Shown piece by piece: positions 26,678-35,985 of a DNA stretch of 59,124 nt (the first letter of the stretch is position 1; each line of letters starts with the position of its first letter). Source of the stretch: Prochlorococcus sp. AG-402-K14 (GTDB lineage: Bacteria > Cyanobacteriota > Cyanobacteriia > PCC-6307 > Cyanobiaceae); the NCBI GenBank assembly GCA_003216815.1, contig QCIG01000010.1, forward strand, positions 1-59,124, written 5' to 3'. The notes under the pieces were generated by a model. That model ran no database searches. It was not told the DNA's origin and saw only the letters and a list, made by a program, of their open reading frames with translations. Both the position numbers and the translations under genes were made by a program.

Positions 26678-26728
26678 TTTGATTTGATTAAGTAATTTAT
26701 GGGTTTCTGAGCTTTTTAAGAAAAGTAA

Positions 26729-27060
26729 TCAAATAAATCGTAAAGATTTACTAGGCTGATTCGACTTATATAAGATCAGTATCTTAAAAATCTAAAAAAC
26801 TCCTATTTCGAAAGTACCTTAACGAAAAAACAAAAGAAACATGAGAATTAATTCATTCTTGTATTTATTAAACATTTGATTTACTTATACTTAATGGGCA
26901 AAAAATAAATCATTTTTAGATTTCTTGTTCTGTAAACCATTTGATTGGATCGTGGAATTTGTTTTTTTAGAAAATCTTGATTTTTTATTTGATTACTTGT
27001 ATTCACTGATTTTGTTTAAATATTCAATGACATCTATCCGCTCTCAATTAAAGAAGTGAT
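26729..27060. other. AT-rich spacer, nothing recognised
   Basis: About 330 bp between the small leftward ORF and the candidate small RNA. No ORF with coding character, tRNA or clear terminator is seen. Confidence 0.5.
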
Positions 27061-27136
27061 GGCAGGGGTTTCAAACTACTGAGGCAGGTGCCCACCTCCC
27101 CCCAAGTCTATTTCAAAGACTAGTGACATTTTTTTG
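27061..27136 (+). ncRNA. Candidate small non-coding RNA
   Basis: A sharply GC-richer island in an AT-rich spacer, starting GGCAGGGGTTTC, with ACTACTGAGGCAGGTGCC, then CACCTCCCCCC. AGGT/ACCT can pair around GCCC, and a 5-bp stem AGTCT / AGACT (27105-27121) is followed 7 nt later by T7 (27129-27135), a weak intrinsic terminator. No ORF explains it. It should be compared with cyanobacterial sRNA families such as Yfr2/Cyano-1. Strand is inferred from the T-run; the 5' end is approximate. Confidence 0.45.
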
Positions 27137-27315
27137 ATAACAATAGTTGTCAGAGATATTTCGAAGAAAAAAGTCGACTATTCTTTTGGAAAATTATTGT
27201 AATTTTGGGTAATTGTTTTCTAATATTTTAATTAACTAAAATAATATTTTAGCTTATTCAACACATAGTATGGGGAAGAATATAATTAAATAACTCCAAA
27301 CTCCCCTAAATAGAA

Positions 27316-27402
27316 CGGAGAGTGGGGGATTCGAACCCCCGATGGAGTTGCCCCCATGCTAGTTTTCAAGACTAGAGCCATAAACCACTCGACCAACTCT
27401 CC
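27316..27402 (-). tRNA. tRNA-Ser (anticodon UGA)
   Basis: 87 nt with acceptor arms GGAGAGT / ACTCTCC, discriminator G, D-arm GTCGAGTGGTTTATGGC, and anticodon stem CTAGT / ACTAG with loop CTTGAAA giving anticodon TGA. It has the long class II variable arm (about GCATGGGGGCAACTCC) and T-arm GGGGG-TTCGAAT-CCCCC. It reads UCN (mainly UCA) serine codons. No CCA is encoded, as usual here. Confidence 0.97.
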
Positions 27403-27604
27403 ACTTAAAATTTTACCTTATTAGCTTCTAATATTTTGAAAAAGTTTCTCAAACAACAATTTCATTCCTATTTGCCATAGATATCAGTTTCAAAGAAGAT
27501 CCCTCTAGACCCTTAAAAAATTTCAGAACCTATAGATTCTCGGTATGCACAAATGTCAATGATATTATTTGTGCAATAATTTTAGACATTGGTAAATTAC
27601 ATTC

Positions 27605-27799
27605 ATGGCAAGCAACAAGAGCCCACAATCTCGTTTCCTTGGAGACCTTCCTATGGAGGGTGGTATTAGTCAAAAAGAGAAATACCGTTATGTCGCTCAC
27701 TTGATGTTCTTTATTGGATGCGCACTTTTCTCCTTTGGAATTTGGGCTCTCTCTGGCTTTACTGCTTCAAGCGGGGCAACAGGACCTTTCCCCTTCTAA
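27605..27799 (+). CDS. Small single-helix membrane protein
   Basis: 64 aa. A polar N-terminus of about 27 residues (MASNKSPQSRFLGDLPMEGG) precedes one membrane helix (VAHLMFFIGCALFSFGIWAL), and the protein ends SSGATGPFPF. The well-conserved look and tidy ends suggest a real, possibly photosynthesis-associated small subunit, but I do not recognise it as a known Psb, Psa, Pet or Ndh protein and would not name it so. The ATG at 27605 follows the tRNA by about 200 bp on the opposite strand. The next gene converges 50 bp downstream. Confidence 0.7.
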   Translation: MASNKSPQSRFLGDLPMEGGISQKEKYRYVAHLMFFIGCALFSFGIWALSGFTASSGATGPFPF

Positions 27800-27849
27800 A
27801 ACTAGAGCATTATTCAATTGATTTTGGATAAATAGAACTAGAAAATAAT

Positions 27850-28113
27850 TTATTGAACAGACAACCTATTTATTGTATTTTCTCTATCTTCAATAATAGT
27901 TAGTAGCCATTTTGATCCTAATGCTCTAGAAATACTTCTGTTTTTTAGTAGTTCACAAATTCTTTTATAAAGGTTGTCTGATTCAATATTGGAATTGAAC
28001 CATTTCTCGAATCTTAGAATTTCATCAGGGCTTTTACAAGCTCTTAGTTGATCGATAAGGGCATCATTAGTAGTTGTGCCACTTATCTTTAATGGTTTAT
28101 TTGTCGTAGTCAT
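27850..28113 (-). CDS. Small conserved-looking hypothetical protein
   Basis: 87 aa, soluble and helical (DALIDQLRACKSPDEILRFEKWF ... RICELLKNRSISRALGSKWLLTIIED). The sequence has balanced composition and no membrane segment. No domain is recognised. The ATG at 28113 lies 163 bp downstream of the nrdJ stop on the same strand, so it may be transcribed with nrdJ or from its own promoter. Confidence 0.65.
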   Translation of the reverse strand: MTTTNKPLKISGTTTNDALIDQLRACKSPDEILRFEKWFNSNIESDNLYKRICELLKNRSISRALGSKWLLTIIEDRENTINRLSVQ

Positions 28114-28276
28114 TTAAATCTTAAGGAGCACAATGCCTATTTAATAATTAGCCAAATTTTTTAATTTGGACAATTATCTTTAAAACTTCTTTGAAAAAGT
28201 AAACTTATTTTATTAGTTCAGTAACTTTTTTCGGTTTATAAGGAAAATAACCGGATTCAAGATTAAATAACTGCTC

Positions 28277-30613
28277 TTAAGATGGTTTAGTAAGTGGAAG
28301 TAAGCATTTATCAGAATCACAACCTGCTGGACCCGCTTCAGTAAGCTCCCCTTGATCATATCGACTGAGAGCATCAAAGAAATCACAATTGTCTCTTCTT
28401 TTCACAACCTCTGATTGCAGTTTTGTGTAGGATTCTTCGTTAATGGGTTCAAAAGGAAGTCTGGGGAAGGTTGCATTTGCATCAAACCTTGCCAACAAAG
28501 CAGCTGAAATATAACCTTTATTTTCATTAATTGAGGTATGCAGTGCTTTAGCTAAACCATCTATCTCATTTTCTCTGAATTCAATTGTTGCAGAGGTGTT
28601 GTGGTCTGTGTAGTTAGTTTGAACTTGCATATAAAAATCAAATTGTGCAAGAGCTGAAAAGTTATTGATATCTATTTCATCCGCACCAGGTATGTTTGCC
28701 CAACTTACTTCAGTCGGTATCTCAACTAGCCACTCAGTACATTTTGGATCAAATGGATTGTCTAGTAATTTTCCATTCTCATCTTTATCTGACTGAGAAG
28801 GCACGATTGTGTATCCATAATCCATGCATGCTAATGCGACTGGATCGTTTTTTCTAAAAGTAATTCTTCTAATAAAACGCTGAGCTTTTGGTGGATGCCA
28901 ACCTGGTGAAGCCCCTGTTAGAAGACTTTTTGTACCCGCAGGTTGAACTGTTGTACAACGACTTGGACGGCGAATATTATGTCTATCACAATAATCAAAT
29001 ACTGTATCGTTGACGATCTTTCTCCATCTACTCAAAAAAGTAGCCTCTTTGAGCTTGAAATCCTTTCCTTCTTTTGTCTCAGGTCGCCCGGCCTCCCACC
29101 ATTTTAACCATGGAGTCCCAAAGGCATGGACACAAAAGTCAAAAAGTCCTGTGAAACTGACTCCAACAATGGGATCCCATTCACGACTTTTTCTGTATCT
29201 CTCAACTTCGAATCGATGATTAAGGAGACAAGCAACTGACAAAGCTGCTGCTTTGAAAGCATCTTCTTGTTGATTTATGTCTAATGGATCAATTTGATTA
29301 AGATGGACTTCTGCAAGATTACAATGAAAATCTGAACCTAGAATCTCTCCGCAAGGATTAAGACCATATCTACTGAGTCTGTGAAAAAGTTCTTTATCAT
29401 CAAATGGACCGTAATTTGATTGAATCCATTTGGAGGCCTCTTCTTTCCCTTGGTCACAATAGATGTCTATAAATTCATTCCTAAGTTCTACTGTTGAAAG
29501 TATGTCAGCATTTGAGCGAGCAATTGCTTCTGGTGCAAATTGAATAGCTCCCTCTCCTGAATGAAATTGCTTAGTAACAGCATCGATAAGAACTTTTAAT
29601 TCAGGTTTAGTGTGGTAAACGCGAGTGTGGTTGGCCATTCTTAATGCATCTTTCTCTGGGTCAATACTCCAATTACCATCAGAATCTTGCTTCCATAAAT
29701 TTTCTTTAGCACCAGCAGCTTCTAAATCTTGGGAAGAAAATTGGCGCATACCTGCACTTCTTCTGATATTCCCAGCAACTATTGTCACTGCTGCCTCGTC
29801 AATTAGTAGACAACATTCAATTGAAGTTAGCTTTCTTCCTACTGCTTTGTTTAGAAGATTTGCTACGCGAGGATATAAATCTTTGAGTTTTACAGGGTTT
29901 GCCATGCCTCCGAAACCCTTGAGTGATTCACCCGCTGGCCTGACATCTTTTAAATCAATAGATACATTAATAACTTTAGAATTGAAGTTAGTGTCACTAC
30001 TTAATTCAAGGATTTTCTGATAGCTATCAACCCATCCACGTCTACTATCCCCAACTTTTATGAGTACATTGTTTTCTTGAATAGAGAATGTAGTCTGTTC
30101 ATTTCTTTCTTTAGAAGGAGTTAACCCAATATCTGAAACAGTTTCAATATTAATTGTATTTGCAACTTCTGGCAGTTGATCAATCAAGTGAGGTTCAATT
30201 ATTGCACCAGTTCCGCAACCCATCATGGCTAAATCCATCATAAGACCAAAAGCCTGCCAATCAACAAGATTGGTTGAGGTGCAATTGTAGGCCCCAGAAA
30301 AATTCTTCTCTTTTTCAATCCATTCTGTTCCCCCTATCCAAAGCCATCGACCTGAGGGAAGAGCTTTTTTATCCTGTTGCATTTTTTGCATTAAATTTAT
30401 TTCTGCCTCGTTTAATCCACCAAGCTTTTTTAGACCACCTAGATTTCTTGCGTTTACTTGTTCCCAGCTTTCACGACCGGCTGGAAGTTTCCTACTATAT
30501 GTTCTGTAAAAGACAGGATTAGCTGCAGGTGCAGTTATTGGAAAATCAGTTGTAACATTCTTTTTACCCGATGCTGAATTATTGGTTTCGGGCTGGCTTG
30601 TTGCGATTGTCAA
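28277..30613 (-). CDS. nrdJ: Adenosylcobalamin-dependent ribonucleoside-triphosphate reductase (class II)
   Basis: 778 aa, the size of monomeric RTPR. Catalytic cysteines are visible: Cys111 in YNCTSTNLVD, the NPCGEILGSDFHC finger (thiyl-radical and partner Cys), and the C-terminal redox pair CDSDKC that recycles the disulfide. AMMGCGTGAII and 'SLLTGASPGWHPPKA' are also family signatures. It converts ribonucleotides to deoxynucleotides without oxygen or a di-iron centre, using B12. In an iron-poor ocean this spares iron. The start is a TTG at 30613 (30611-30613), with the methyltransferase gene divergent about 110 bp away; no cobalamin riboswitch is apparent in that short gap. Confidence 0.96.
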   Translation of the reverse strand: MTIATSQPETNNSASGKKNVTTDFPITAPAANPVFYRTYSRKLPAGRESWEQVNARNLGGLKKLGGLNEAEINLMQKMQQDKKALPSGRWLWIGGTEWIEKEKNFSGAYNCTSTNLVDWQAFGLMMDLAMMGCGTGAIIEPHLIDQLPEVANTINIETVSDIGLTPSKERNEQTTFSIQENNVLIKVGDSRRGWVDSYQKILELSSDTNFNSKVINVSIDLKDVRPAGESLKGFGGMANPVKLKDLYPRVANLLNKAVGRKLTSIECCLLIDEAAVTIVAGNIRRSAGMRQFSSQDLEAAGAKENLWKQDSDGNWSIDPEKDALRMANHTRVYHTKPELKVLIDAVTKQFHSGEGAIQFAPEAIARSNADILSTVELRNEFIDIYCDQGKEEASKWIQSNYGPFDDKELFHRLSRYGLNPCGEILGSDFHCNLAEVHLNQIDPLDINQQEDAFKAAALSVACLLNHRFEVERYRKSREWDPIVGVSFTGLFDFCVHAFGTPWLKWWEAGRPETKEGKDFKLKEATFLSRWRKIVNDTVFDYCDRHNIRRPSRCTTVQPAGTKSLLTGASPGWHPPKAQRFIRRITFRKNDPVALACMDYGYTIVPSQSDKDENGKLLDNPFDPKCTEWLVEIPTEVSWANIPGADEIDINNFSALAQFDFYMQVQTNYTDHNTSATIEFRENEIDGLAKALHTSINENKGYISAALLARFDANATFPRLPFEPINEESYTKLQSEVVKRRDNCDFFDALSRYDQGELTEAGPAGCDSDKCLLPLTKPS

Positions 30614-30724
30614 AATCTTTGTATCCCTTGGTAAGTTCTACAGTAACGCCATGTATAGCGTTAGCAAGTTTTTTTAACACCATCTACAGGGCTCCAAAGG
30701 AAAAAATTTTTTTTTCTTTTAGTA

Positions 30725-31408
30725 ATGAAGAGAACTCCGGAACCAGAACTCATGCAAATCCCTTCTCAGGTAAAGGCTTATGCGGATGCGGATTTCTCCA
30801 GAAGCGATTCTTTTGTTATTGCAGGGCTTGAAAAATATTTAAAAAAAGTAGGTAAAATTCTTAATAAAAATGATTTGATTTTGGATGTGGCATGCGGGCC
30901 TGGAAATATTTCGGAGAGAGTTGCTAAAAATTGGCCTTTTGTAAAAGTTGTCGGAATTGATGGTTCAAAGGAAATGTTAAATGAAGCAGAGAACAAACTT
31001 TCCGAAAATCATAGTAAGAATCTGTCTTATGAGTTGATTGAAATTAATTCAATAGCCACAGGTGAAATACAGTTTCCTTTTAAAGCTGATGTTCTGGTCA
31101 GCAATAGTGCCTTGCATCATTTTCATGATCCTCTTAGGTTTTGGGATGCATTAAAAAAACTCGGTAAAACAAAGTGTATTCATATTCATCGTGATTTAAT
31201 AAGGCCTGATTCTTTAGAAAAGGCATTTGAGATAAAAGAAAAACATCTTTCAAATTCTCCGGAAATTTTAAAAAAGGATTTTTATGCATCTCTCAAGGCA
31301 TCATTTACAGTTGATGAAGTAACTCAACAGCTAGTTGATGCAGGGTTATCTCAATTAGAGGTTTTTCAAGTTGATGACCTTTATTTTGAGATTATTGGGT
31401 GTATTTAA
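30725..31408 (+). CDS. Class I SAM-dependent methyltransferase
   Basis: 227 aa. The SAM-binding motif I is VACGPGNISERVA (residues about 55-67), motif II follows at 'VVGIDGSKEML', and the 'NSALHHFHDPLRFW' segment is typical of methyltransferase domain 25/11 proteins such as UbiE/Coq-like enzymes. The N-terminal and C-terminal parts give no substrate clue. It is cytosolic. It precedes prfC by 36 bp on the same strand; RF3 has no known link to it. Start ATG at 30725 preceded by TTTAGTA, no clear ribosome site. Confidence 0.85.
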   Translation: MKRTPEPELMQIPSQVKAYADADFSRSDSFVIAGLEKYLKKVGKILNKNDLILDVACGPGNISERVAKNWPFVKVVGIDGSKEMLNEAENKLSENHSKNLSYELIEINSIATGEIQFPFKADVLVSNSALHHFHDPLRFWDALKKLGKTKCIHIHRDLIRPDSLEKAFEIKEKHLSNSPEILKKDFYASLKASFTVDEVTQQLVDAGLSQLEVFQVDDLYFEIIGCI

Positions 31409-31444
31409 TCTTTTTCCTGAACAATTGAACAACCAAAAACAATA

Positions 31445-33112
31445 ATGAAATCAATTCCCCAAGACAAGACTAATTTAGATCTAAATTTAGAAGAAGAATT
31501 AACTGTATCTTTAAGTACCGAGGTTGGTAAAAGGAGAAATTTTGCGATTATTTCGCATCCTGATGCGGGTAAAACCACATTGACAGAAAAACTCTTACTT
31601 TATGGCGGAGCTATTCAACAAGCAGGAGCAGTAAAAGCAAGAGGAGAACAGAGAAAAGTTACTTCTGATTGGATGGAGCTTGAAAAACAAAGAGGCATAT
31701 CAATTACATCAACTGTTTTACAATTTGCTTATAAAGATAAGACGATTAATTTATTAGATACTCCTGGCCACCAAGACTTTTCGGAAGATACGTATAGGAC
31801 GCTTGCAGCTGCTGATAATGCTGTAATGCTTGAGGACGCAGCTAAAGGTCTTGAACCTCAAACAAGGAAGCTTTTTGAGGTTTGCAGAATGCGTCAAATA
31901 CCAATTTTTACATTCATTAACAAGATGGATAGGCCAGGTCAAGAACCGCTGGAATTATTAGATGAGATTGAGTCAGAATTAGGATTATCAACCTTTGCAG
32001 TCAATTGGCCAATAGGAAGTGGTGAGCTTTTTAGAGGAGTTGTAGAGCGTGCAACAAAAGAAGTTGTTTTATTTTCTAGAGCGGAACGAGGGAAGCAATC
32101 TAGTGAAATACGTTTGAAAATTAATGATCCTGAACTGAAAAACTTAGTAGAAGAGGAACTATTAATAAAAGCACTTGAAGAGATTGAGATCCTTGATGAA
32201 GCAGGTTGTGACTTAAATCAAGATTTAATCTTATCTGGAGAATTAACTCCTGTGTTTTTTGGGTCTGCAATGACCAACTTCGGGGTTAGGCCTTTTTTAG
32301 ATAATTTTCTTGAGTTATCTCAGGGACCAGTTGCTCGAAATAGCTTTGATGGACCAATCGTTCCGACAAGAGAATCATTTAGTGGATTTGTATTTAAATT
32401 ACAAGCAAATATGGATCCAAAACATCGAGATAGAGTTGCTTTCGTGCGCGTATGTAGTGGGAGGTTTAAAAAAGATATGACAGTTCAACATGCTAGGACG
32501 GGCAAACAAATCAGACTCTCAAGGCCTCAAAAGATTTTTGGTCAAGATAGGGCTGTTGTTGATGATGCTTACCCTGGGGATGTTATCGGTTTGAACAATC
32601 CAGGGATGTTTTCGATTGGAGATACATTATTTATTGGGCCGAGAGTTGAATTCGAGGGGATCCCATGTTTTAGCCCTGAGATATTTAGTTGGTTAAGAAA
32701 TCCAAACCCCTCAGCTTTCAAAAACTTTAGGAAAGGGGTCAATGAATTAAGAGAGGAGGGAGCAGTCCAAATTCTTTACGATAAAGATCAAAGCAAAAGA
32801 GATCCAATTTTGGCTGCAGTTGGTCAGCTTCAGCTTGAGGTAGTACAACATCGACTCGCTAGTGAATATGGAGTGGAAACTAGGCTTGAACCAATGGGTT
32901 ATCAAGTCGCCAGATGGGTAAAGGGGGGATGGCCTGCTTTAGATGAGGTTGGAAGAATTTTTAATTGCAAAACGGTTCAGGACGCTTGGCTTAGACCAGT
33001 ACTGCTTTTTAAAAATGAATGGAATCTAAATCAGTTAAAGGAAGATCATCCTGAATTGGAATTAAACTCAGTTGCTCCTGTTGTCAGTGGTGTTGATCCT
33101 GTTTCTCTATAA
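31445..33112 (+). CDS. prfC: Peptide chain release factor 3
   Basis: 555 aa GTPase of the EF-G/RF3 class. G1 is SHPDAGKTT (residues 38-46), G3 is DTPGHQDF, G4 is NKMDRPG; the RF3-specific stretches [19 protein letters not shown] and '[16 protein letters not shown]' are present. It recycles RF1/RF2 from the ribosome after peptide release. It carries a roughly 25-residue N-terminal extension before the G domain. Downstream, a CPP1-like gene follows after 55 bp on the same strand. Confidence 0.95.
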   Translation: MKSIPQDKTNLDLNLEEELTVSLSTEVGKRRNFAIISHPDAGKTTLTEKLLLYGGAIQQAGAVKARGEQRKVTSDWMELEKQRGISITSTVLQFAYKDKTINLLDTPGHQDFSEDTYRTLAAADNAVMLEDAAKGLEPQTRKLFEVCRMRQIPIFTFINKMDRPGQEPLELLDEIESELGLSTFAVNWPIGSGELFRGVVERATKEVVLFSRAERGKQSSEIRLKINDPELKNLVEEELLIKALEEIEILDEAGCDLNQDLILSGELTPVFFGSAMTNFGVRPFLDNFLELSQGPVARNSFDGPIVPTRESFSGFVFKLQANMDPKHRDRVAFVRVCSGRFKKDMTVQHARTGKQIRLSRPQKIFGQDRAVVDDAYPGDVIGLNNPGMFSIGDTLFIGPRVEFEGIPCFSPEIFSWLRNPNPSAFKNFRKGVNELREEGAVQILYDKDQSKRDPILAAVGQLQLEVVQHRLASEYGVETRLEPMGYQVARWVKGGWPALDEVGRIFNCKTVQDAWLRPVLLFKNEWNLNQLKEDHPELELNSVAPVVSGVDPVSL

Positions 33113-33167
33113 AGTAGATTAAAATCTAATTATTCAAGAGAGTTCATAAATCTTTTTTGGAAAATCT

Positions 33168-33857
33168 ATGGATCCTGATACTAATTCACAATCAAATTCA
33201 AACTCACAAGATCCATATTTGATACTTGGAATAAATGATGGAGCAAGCTTTGATGCTATTCAAGAAGCAAGGGACAAAAAGCTTATACAAGCAGGTGATG
33301 ATCAAATTACTAAAGCAAAAATAGAGGCTGCTTATGATTCATTATTAATGGTGAGTCTTAAGTCAAGACAACTTGGTAATGCAAGTAACGAGGCAGTAAA
33401 TGCTTCAAAGAAAGAAAATGAAGCCAAGAAGTTAGGTGAAACAGGACCTGGCTTACTCCTTACTAGGTTGAAGAATTTAAACCTTCCTAAATACGAGGAA
33501 AAAACATCAGATTTTTTACCAAGGTTAGAGTTCCCTTCGGGGCAAGAGTTGAATATAAAAATCTCATTAGGAATACTGGCATTTTTACTTGTTTTTATTG
33601 TGCCTTCAGAAAGTGTTGAATTAATTCTTTCACTTTCAACAATAGGTTTATTCATTAGTCAGGTACGCAGAGGGAGACCTATTCTTTCCTCAATAGTTTG
33701 TTGTATTCTTCTTCTAAGTATAGGGATTTTATCTGGTGCATTACTTTTAGGTGGCGCGCAATCATTCATTGATAATGCTGGAACATTGTCCTCTGATAAA
33801 TTAGAAGCGATACCTGCAGTATTTTTAATTTGGTTGGGAGTACTTTTTCTTGACTAA
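33168..33857 (+). CDS. CPP1-like (J-like domain) membrane protein
   Basis: 229 aa. Residues about 16-70 form a J-like domain (DPYLILGINDGASFDAIQEARDKKL ... KIEAAYDSLLM) lacking the HPD tripeptide, as in the cyanobacterial/chloroplast CPP1 family (DUF3353). Three to four membrane helices follow (about residues 130-228). Plant CPP1 holds protochlorophyllide oxidoreductase at the membrane; the cyanobacterial homologue is thought to be a related holdase, so a photosynthetic membrane role is likely. The N-terminal 15 residues are polar and low-complexity (NSQSNSNSQD). It converges on hslO with a 4-bp gap. Confidence 0.82.
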   Translation: MDPDTNSQSNSNSQDPYLILGINDGASFDAIQEARDKKLIQAGDDQITKAKIEAAYDSLLMVSLKSRQLGNASNEAVNASKKENEAKKLGETGPGLLLTRLKNLNLPKYEEKTSDFLPRLEFPSGQELNIKISLGILAFLLVFIVPSESVELILSLSTIGLFISQVRRGRPILSSIVCCILLLSIGILSGALLLGGAQSFIDNAGTLSSDKLEAIPAVFLIWLGVLFLD

Positions 33858-33861
33858 TATT

Positions 33862-34761
33862 TTAATCGATTAAAGATGTCAATTCTATTTCGTTAATAAG
33901 ATAAATCTTTTTACAGAATTGACATATTAGTTCCGCTTCTCCTTCATCCTTTATCATCTCTGTAAGCTCCTCTTTTCCCAATATCTTTAATGCTGATATA
34001 CTTCTTTCTCTAGAACATCTACATTTAAAATTAACTTCCTGAGATTTACTAATAATATCTGAAGGTGATTGATCAAGATCTGGGAAAATCTCTTCAATTA
34101 AAGAAATAAGGTTGTTACCTTTTTTGTTTAATAACTCTCCAAAGGAGTTAATCTCTCTACACCGATCTTCCAGTAAAGCTATGAGAGAATAGTCTCTTTC
34201 TGCTTTAGGTAGTATTTGTGCTAAAAGTCCACCGCTACAAATAATTCCTTCTTGATTAATTATTTCCCCAACAAATACAGCTGAAGGTGTTTGTTCTGAA
34301 TGTAATAAATAAGAAGCTATATCTTCACCTATTCCTCCATTGACTAATTCAACTGTGCTGTTGTGAGGTTCTCCCTTCCCTTCATCTCTAATGACGTGAA
34401 GATAACCAATGCCTGTGGCTTTTTTAAAATCAAAGGAATATTGATTATGTTTGTTTTTTATAAGGTCTAATTCAAGACTTGGGTTGCCTACGTATCCCCT
34501 TACACTTCCATCTCGACCGGCATCAATAGTTAATCCTTTTAGTGGTCCATTTGAGCTTATTCTCATAGTAACTCTCCCATGATTTACCTTCATTGAACTA
34601 GCAAGTAAGAGGCTCGCACTCATTGCTCTACCAACGATTGCAGAAGTTAAATAAGAAAGTGAATGCCGTTTATTAGCTTCTTTTGTTGCTTCAGTCGTTG
34701 AAACGGCTATCAGTCTGATACCACCTTTAGCAGCAGTGGCTCTAATTAGTGAATCTGGCAT
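33862..34761 (-). CDS. hslO: Redox-regulated chaperone Hsp33
   Basis: 299 aa. The zinc/redox switch is present: CRC in '[12 protein letters not shown]' and CQFC in '[11 protein letters not shown]' near the C-terminus, giving the C-X-C and C-X2-C pattern of Hsp33. The N-terminal core ([41 protein letters not shown]-like '[13 protein letters not shown]') fits. On oxidation the protein releases zinc, dimerises and holds unfolding proteins. It overlaps the upstream ABC ATPase by 20 bp on the same strand, so the two are coupled. Confidence 0.95.
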   Translation of the reverse strand: MPDSLIRATAAKGGIRLIAVSTTEATKEANKRHSLSYLTSAIVGRAMSASLLLASSMKVNHGRVTMRISSNGPLKGLTIDAGRDGSVRGYVGNPSLELDLIKNKHNQYSFDFKKATGIGYLHVIRDEGKGEPHNSTVELVNGGIGEDIASYLLHSEQTPSAVFVGEIINQEGIICSGGLLAQILPKAERDYSLIALLEDRCREINSFGELLNKKGNNLISLIEEIFPDLDQSPSDIISKSQEVNFKCRCSRERSISALKILGKEELTEMIKDEGEAELICQFCKKIYLINEIELTSLID

Positions 34762-35413
34762 CGATTGTTTGATTAATTGACTTCTTTGTTTGAGGGATGA
34801 GTTGACCCTCGCTCAGCTCATAGCAGTCGGCATTTAGATTCTCAAAAAGCTCGGGCTCATGAGTGACTATTAAAATAGTCTGCTTGTCTTTAAGTTTTGA
34901 GAGTAGTTCTATGACTCCGTTTCTCACTGACCAATCTAGACCTGCGGTTGGCTCATCTAATAAAAGCACTTTAGGATTCCTTAGTAATTGAACAGCAATA
35001 GCGAGTCGTCTTTGTTGACCTCCACTCAGGGATTCTGGTGGTTTCTTTAAATCTAAGTTGTTTAACCCTACTTTGTTGAGAGTTGAAATTTGGTTTTCAG
35101 TCGTTAACTTCTTGTGTCCAAGTCGCAGTTCTTGGGCTACAGATAATCCTAGAAAATATCTTTCTGGAAATTGAAAAACCAATCCACATAACCATCTCCG
35201 TTGACGTGCATTTAGAGTTTTGCCATTCCAGGTAATTACTCCTCTTTGATATCCAGAGAGACCGCTAATAACTTCTACTAATGTTGTTTTCCCGCTTCCA
35301 CTGGGACCTCTGACTATGGTTATTTTTCCAATATTAGATTCTAAACAGAGGTCTCTTAAGATAGGATCTTCTGCTGTAGACGGATGATAATGAATATTTT
35401 TTAAACTAAGCAT
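34742..35413 (-). CDS. ABC transporter ATP-binding protein
   Basis: 223 aa nucleotide-binding subunit. Walker [10 protein letters not shown] is at residues 36-44, the Q-loop is [10 protein letters not shown], the signature [16 protein letters not shown], and Walker [14 protein letters not shown]. The 'FPERYF' after the Q-loop resembles CbiO/EcfA-type and other short cobalt/energy-coupling NBDs, but no permease is adjacent, so the substrate is unknown. Its 3' end overlaps hslO by 20 bp. The start ATG at 35413 faces a spacer shared with the divergent DUF3531 gene. Confidence 0.88.
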   Translation of the reverse strand: MLSLKNIHYHPSTAEDPILRDLCLESNIGKITIVRGPSGSGKTTLVEVISGLSGYQRGVITWNGKTLNARQRRWLCGLVFQFPERYFLGLSVAQELRLGHKKLTTENQISTLNKVGLNNLDLKKPPESLSGGQQRRLAIAVQLLRNPKVLLLDEPTAGLDWSVRNGVIELLSKLKDKQTILIVTHEPELFENLNADCYELSEGQLIPQTKKSINQTIDARFTN

Positions 35414-35529
35414 TCTTTTTTTATTGAGGCTTTAATCAACTAAATACTGACTTTTCTATTTTCTTTAATCAACTTACATTAGATTATCTTTGATATCTTT
35501 TAGTTTTTCTTTTTCAAGATCTATTGTTT

Positions 35530-35979
35530 ATGGAAGTTAGGTTTCGTGAAGTTGATCCTTTCAATTGTTGGATATGGCTTAGGTATGCAGATGTGCCAAG
35601 TAAGGGAGAAAAAGAATACGTTGATGGTATTTTTGATTCTTGGTATGTGCTAGGGAGACTTGGTGGATTTAATTCTGAAAATTTGCAAACGCACGAAATG
35701 GGTTCTGATGTCAGTTGGATGAGCTATGAAAATGACGATACCTCTTCTAGTCTTCCATCATTAATGCATAATCTTGGAGAATTTGAATTTAATGAGTGTT
35801 GGGCGAGATGTTGGGTCGATTTAGGTACTTCTGACCTCATCGCAATAGATGTTTTGATAAATGTACTAAAACAAATGGATGTTGATGTTGTAAAAATAGA
35901 GGAATTAATTGTCGGAGGAGTAAATCAAGACTGGCCAGTAGAAGAACATCCTGATGCAATTTTTTCTTCAACAGAATAA
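35530..35979 (+). CDS. DUF3531 family protein
   Basis: 149 aa from ATG 35530; an in-frame TTG at 35524 would add two residues. The whole length matches the cyanobacterial/plastid DUF3531 family, with the conserved start MEVRFREVDPFNCWIWLRY and the 'NECWARCWVDLGTSDLIAIDVL' stretch. Function is not known; the protein is acidic and soluble. rsmE begins 6 bp downstream, so they form an operon. This linkage to an rRNA methyltransferase could hint at a translation-related role. Confidence 0.85.
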   Translation: MEVRFREVDPFNCWIWLRYADVPSKGEKEYVDGIFDSWYVLGRLGGFNSENLQTHEMGSDVSWMSYENDDTSSSLPSLMHNLGEFEFNECWARCWVDLGTSDLIAIDVLINVLKQMDVDVVKIEELIVGGVNQDWPVEEHPDAIFSSTE

Positions 35980-35985
35980 TTTTCT

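Noticed and set aside
27061-27136. Glutamine or cobalamin riboswitch
   Set aside because: Sequence lacks the conserved cores of those classes as I know them, and the nearest downstream gene is about 470 bp away.
26470-27300. Decayed prophage or insertion sequence in the long spacer
   Set aside because: No transposase- or integrase-like remnants and no terminal inverted repeats; the tRNA-Ser end is not duplicated within view.
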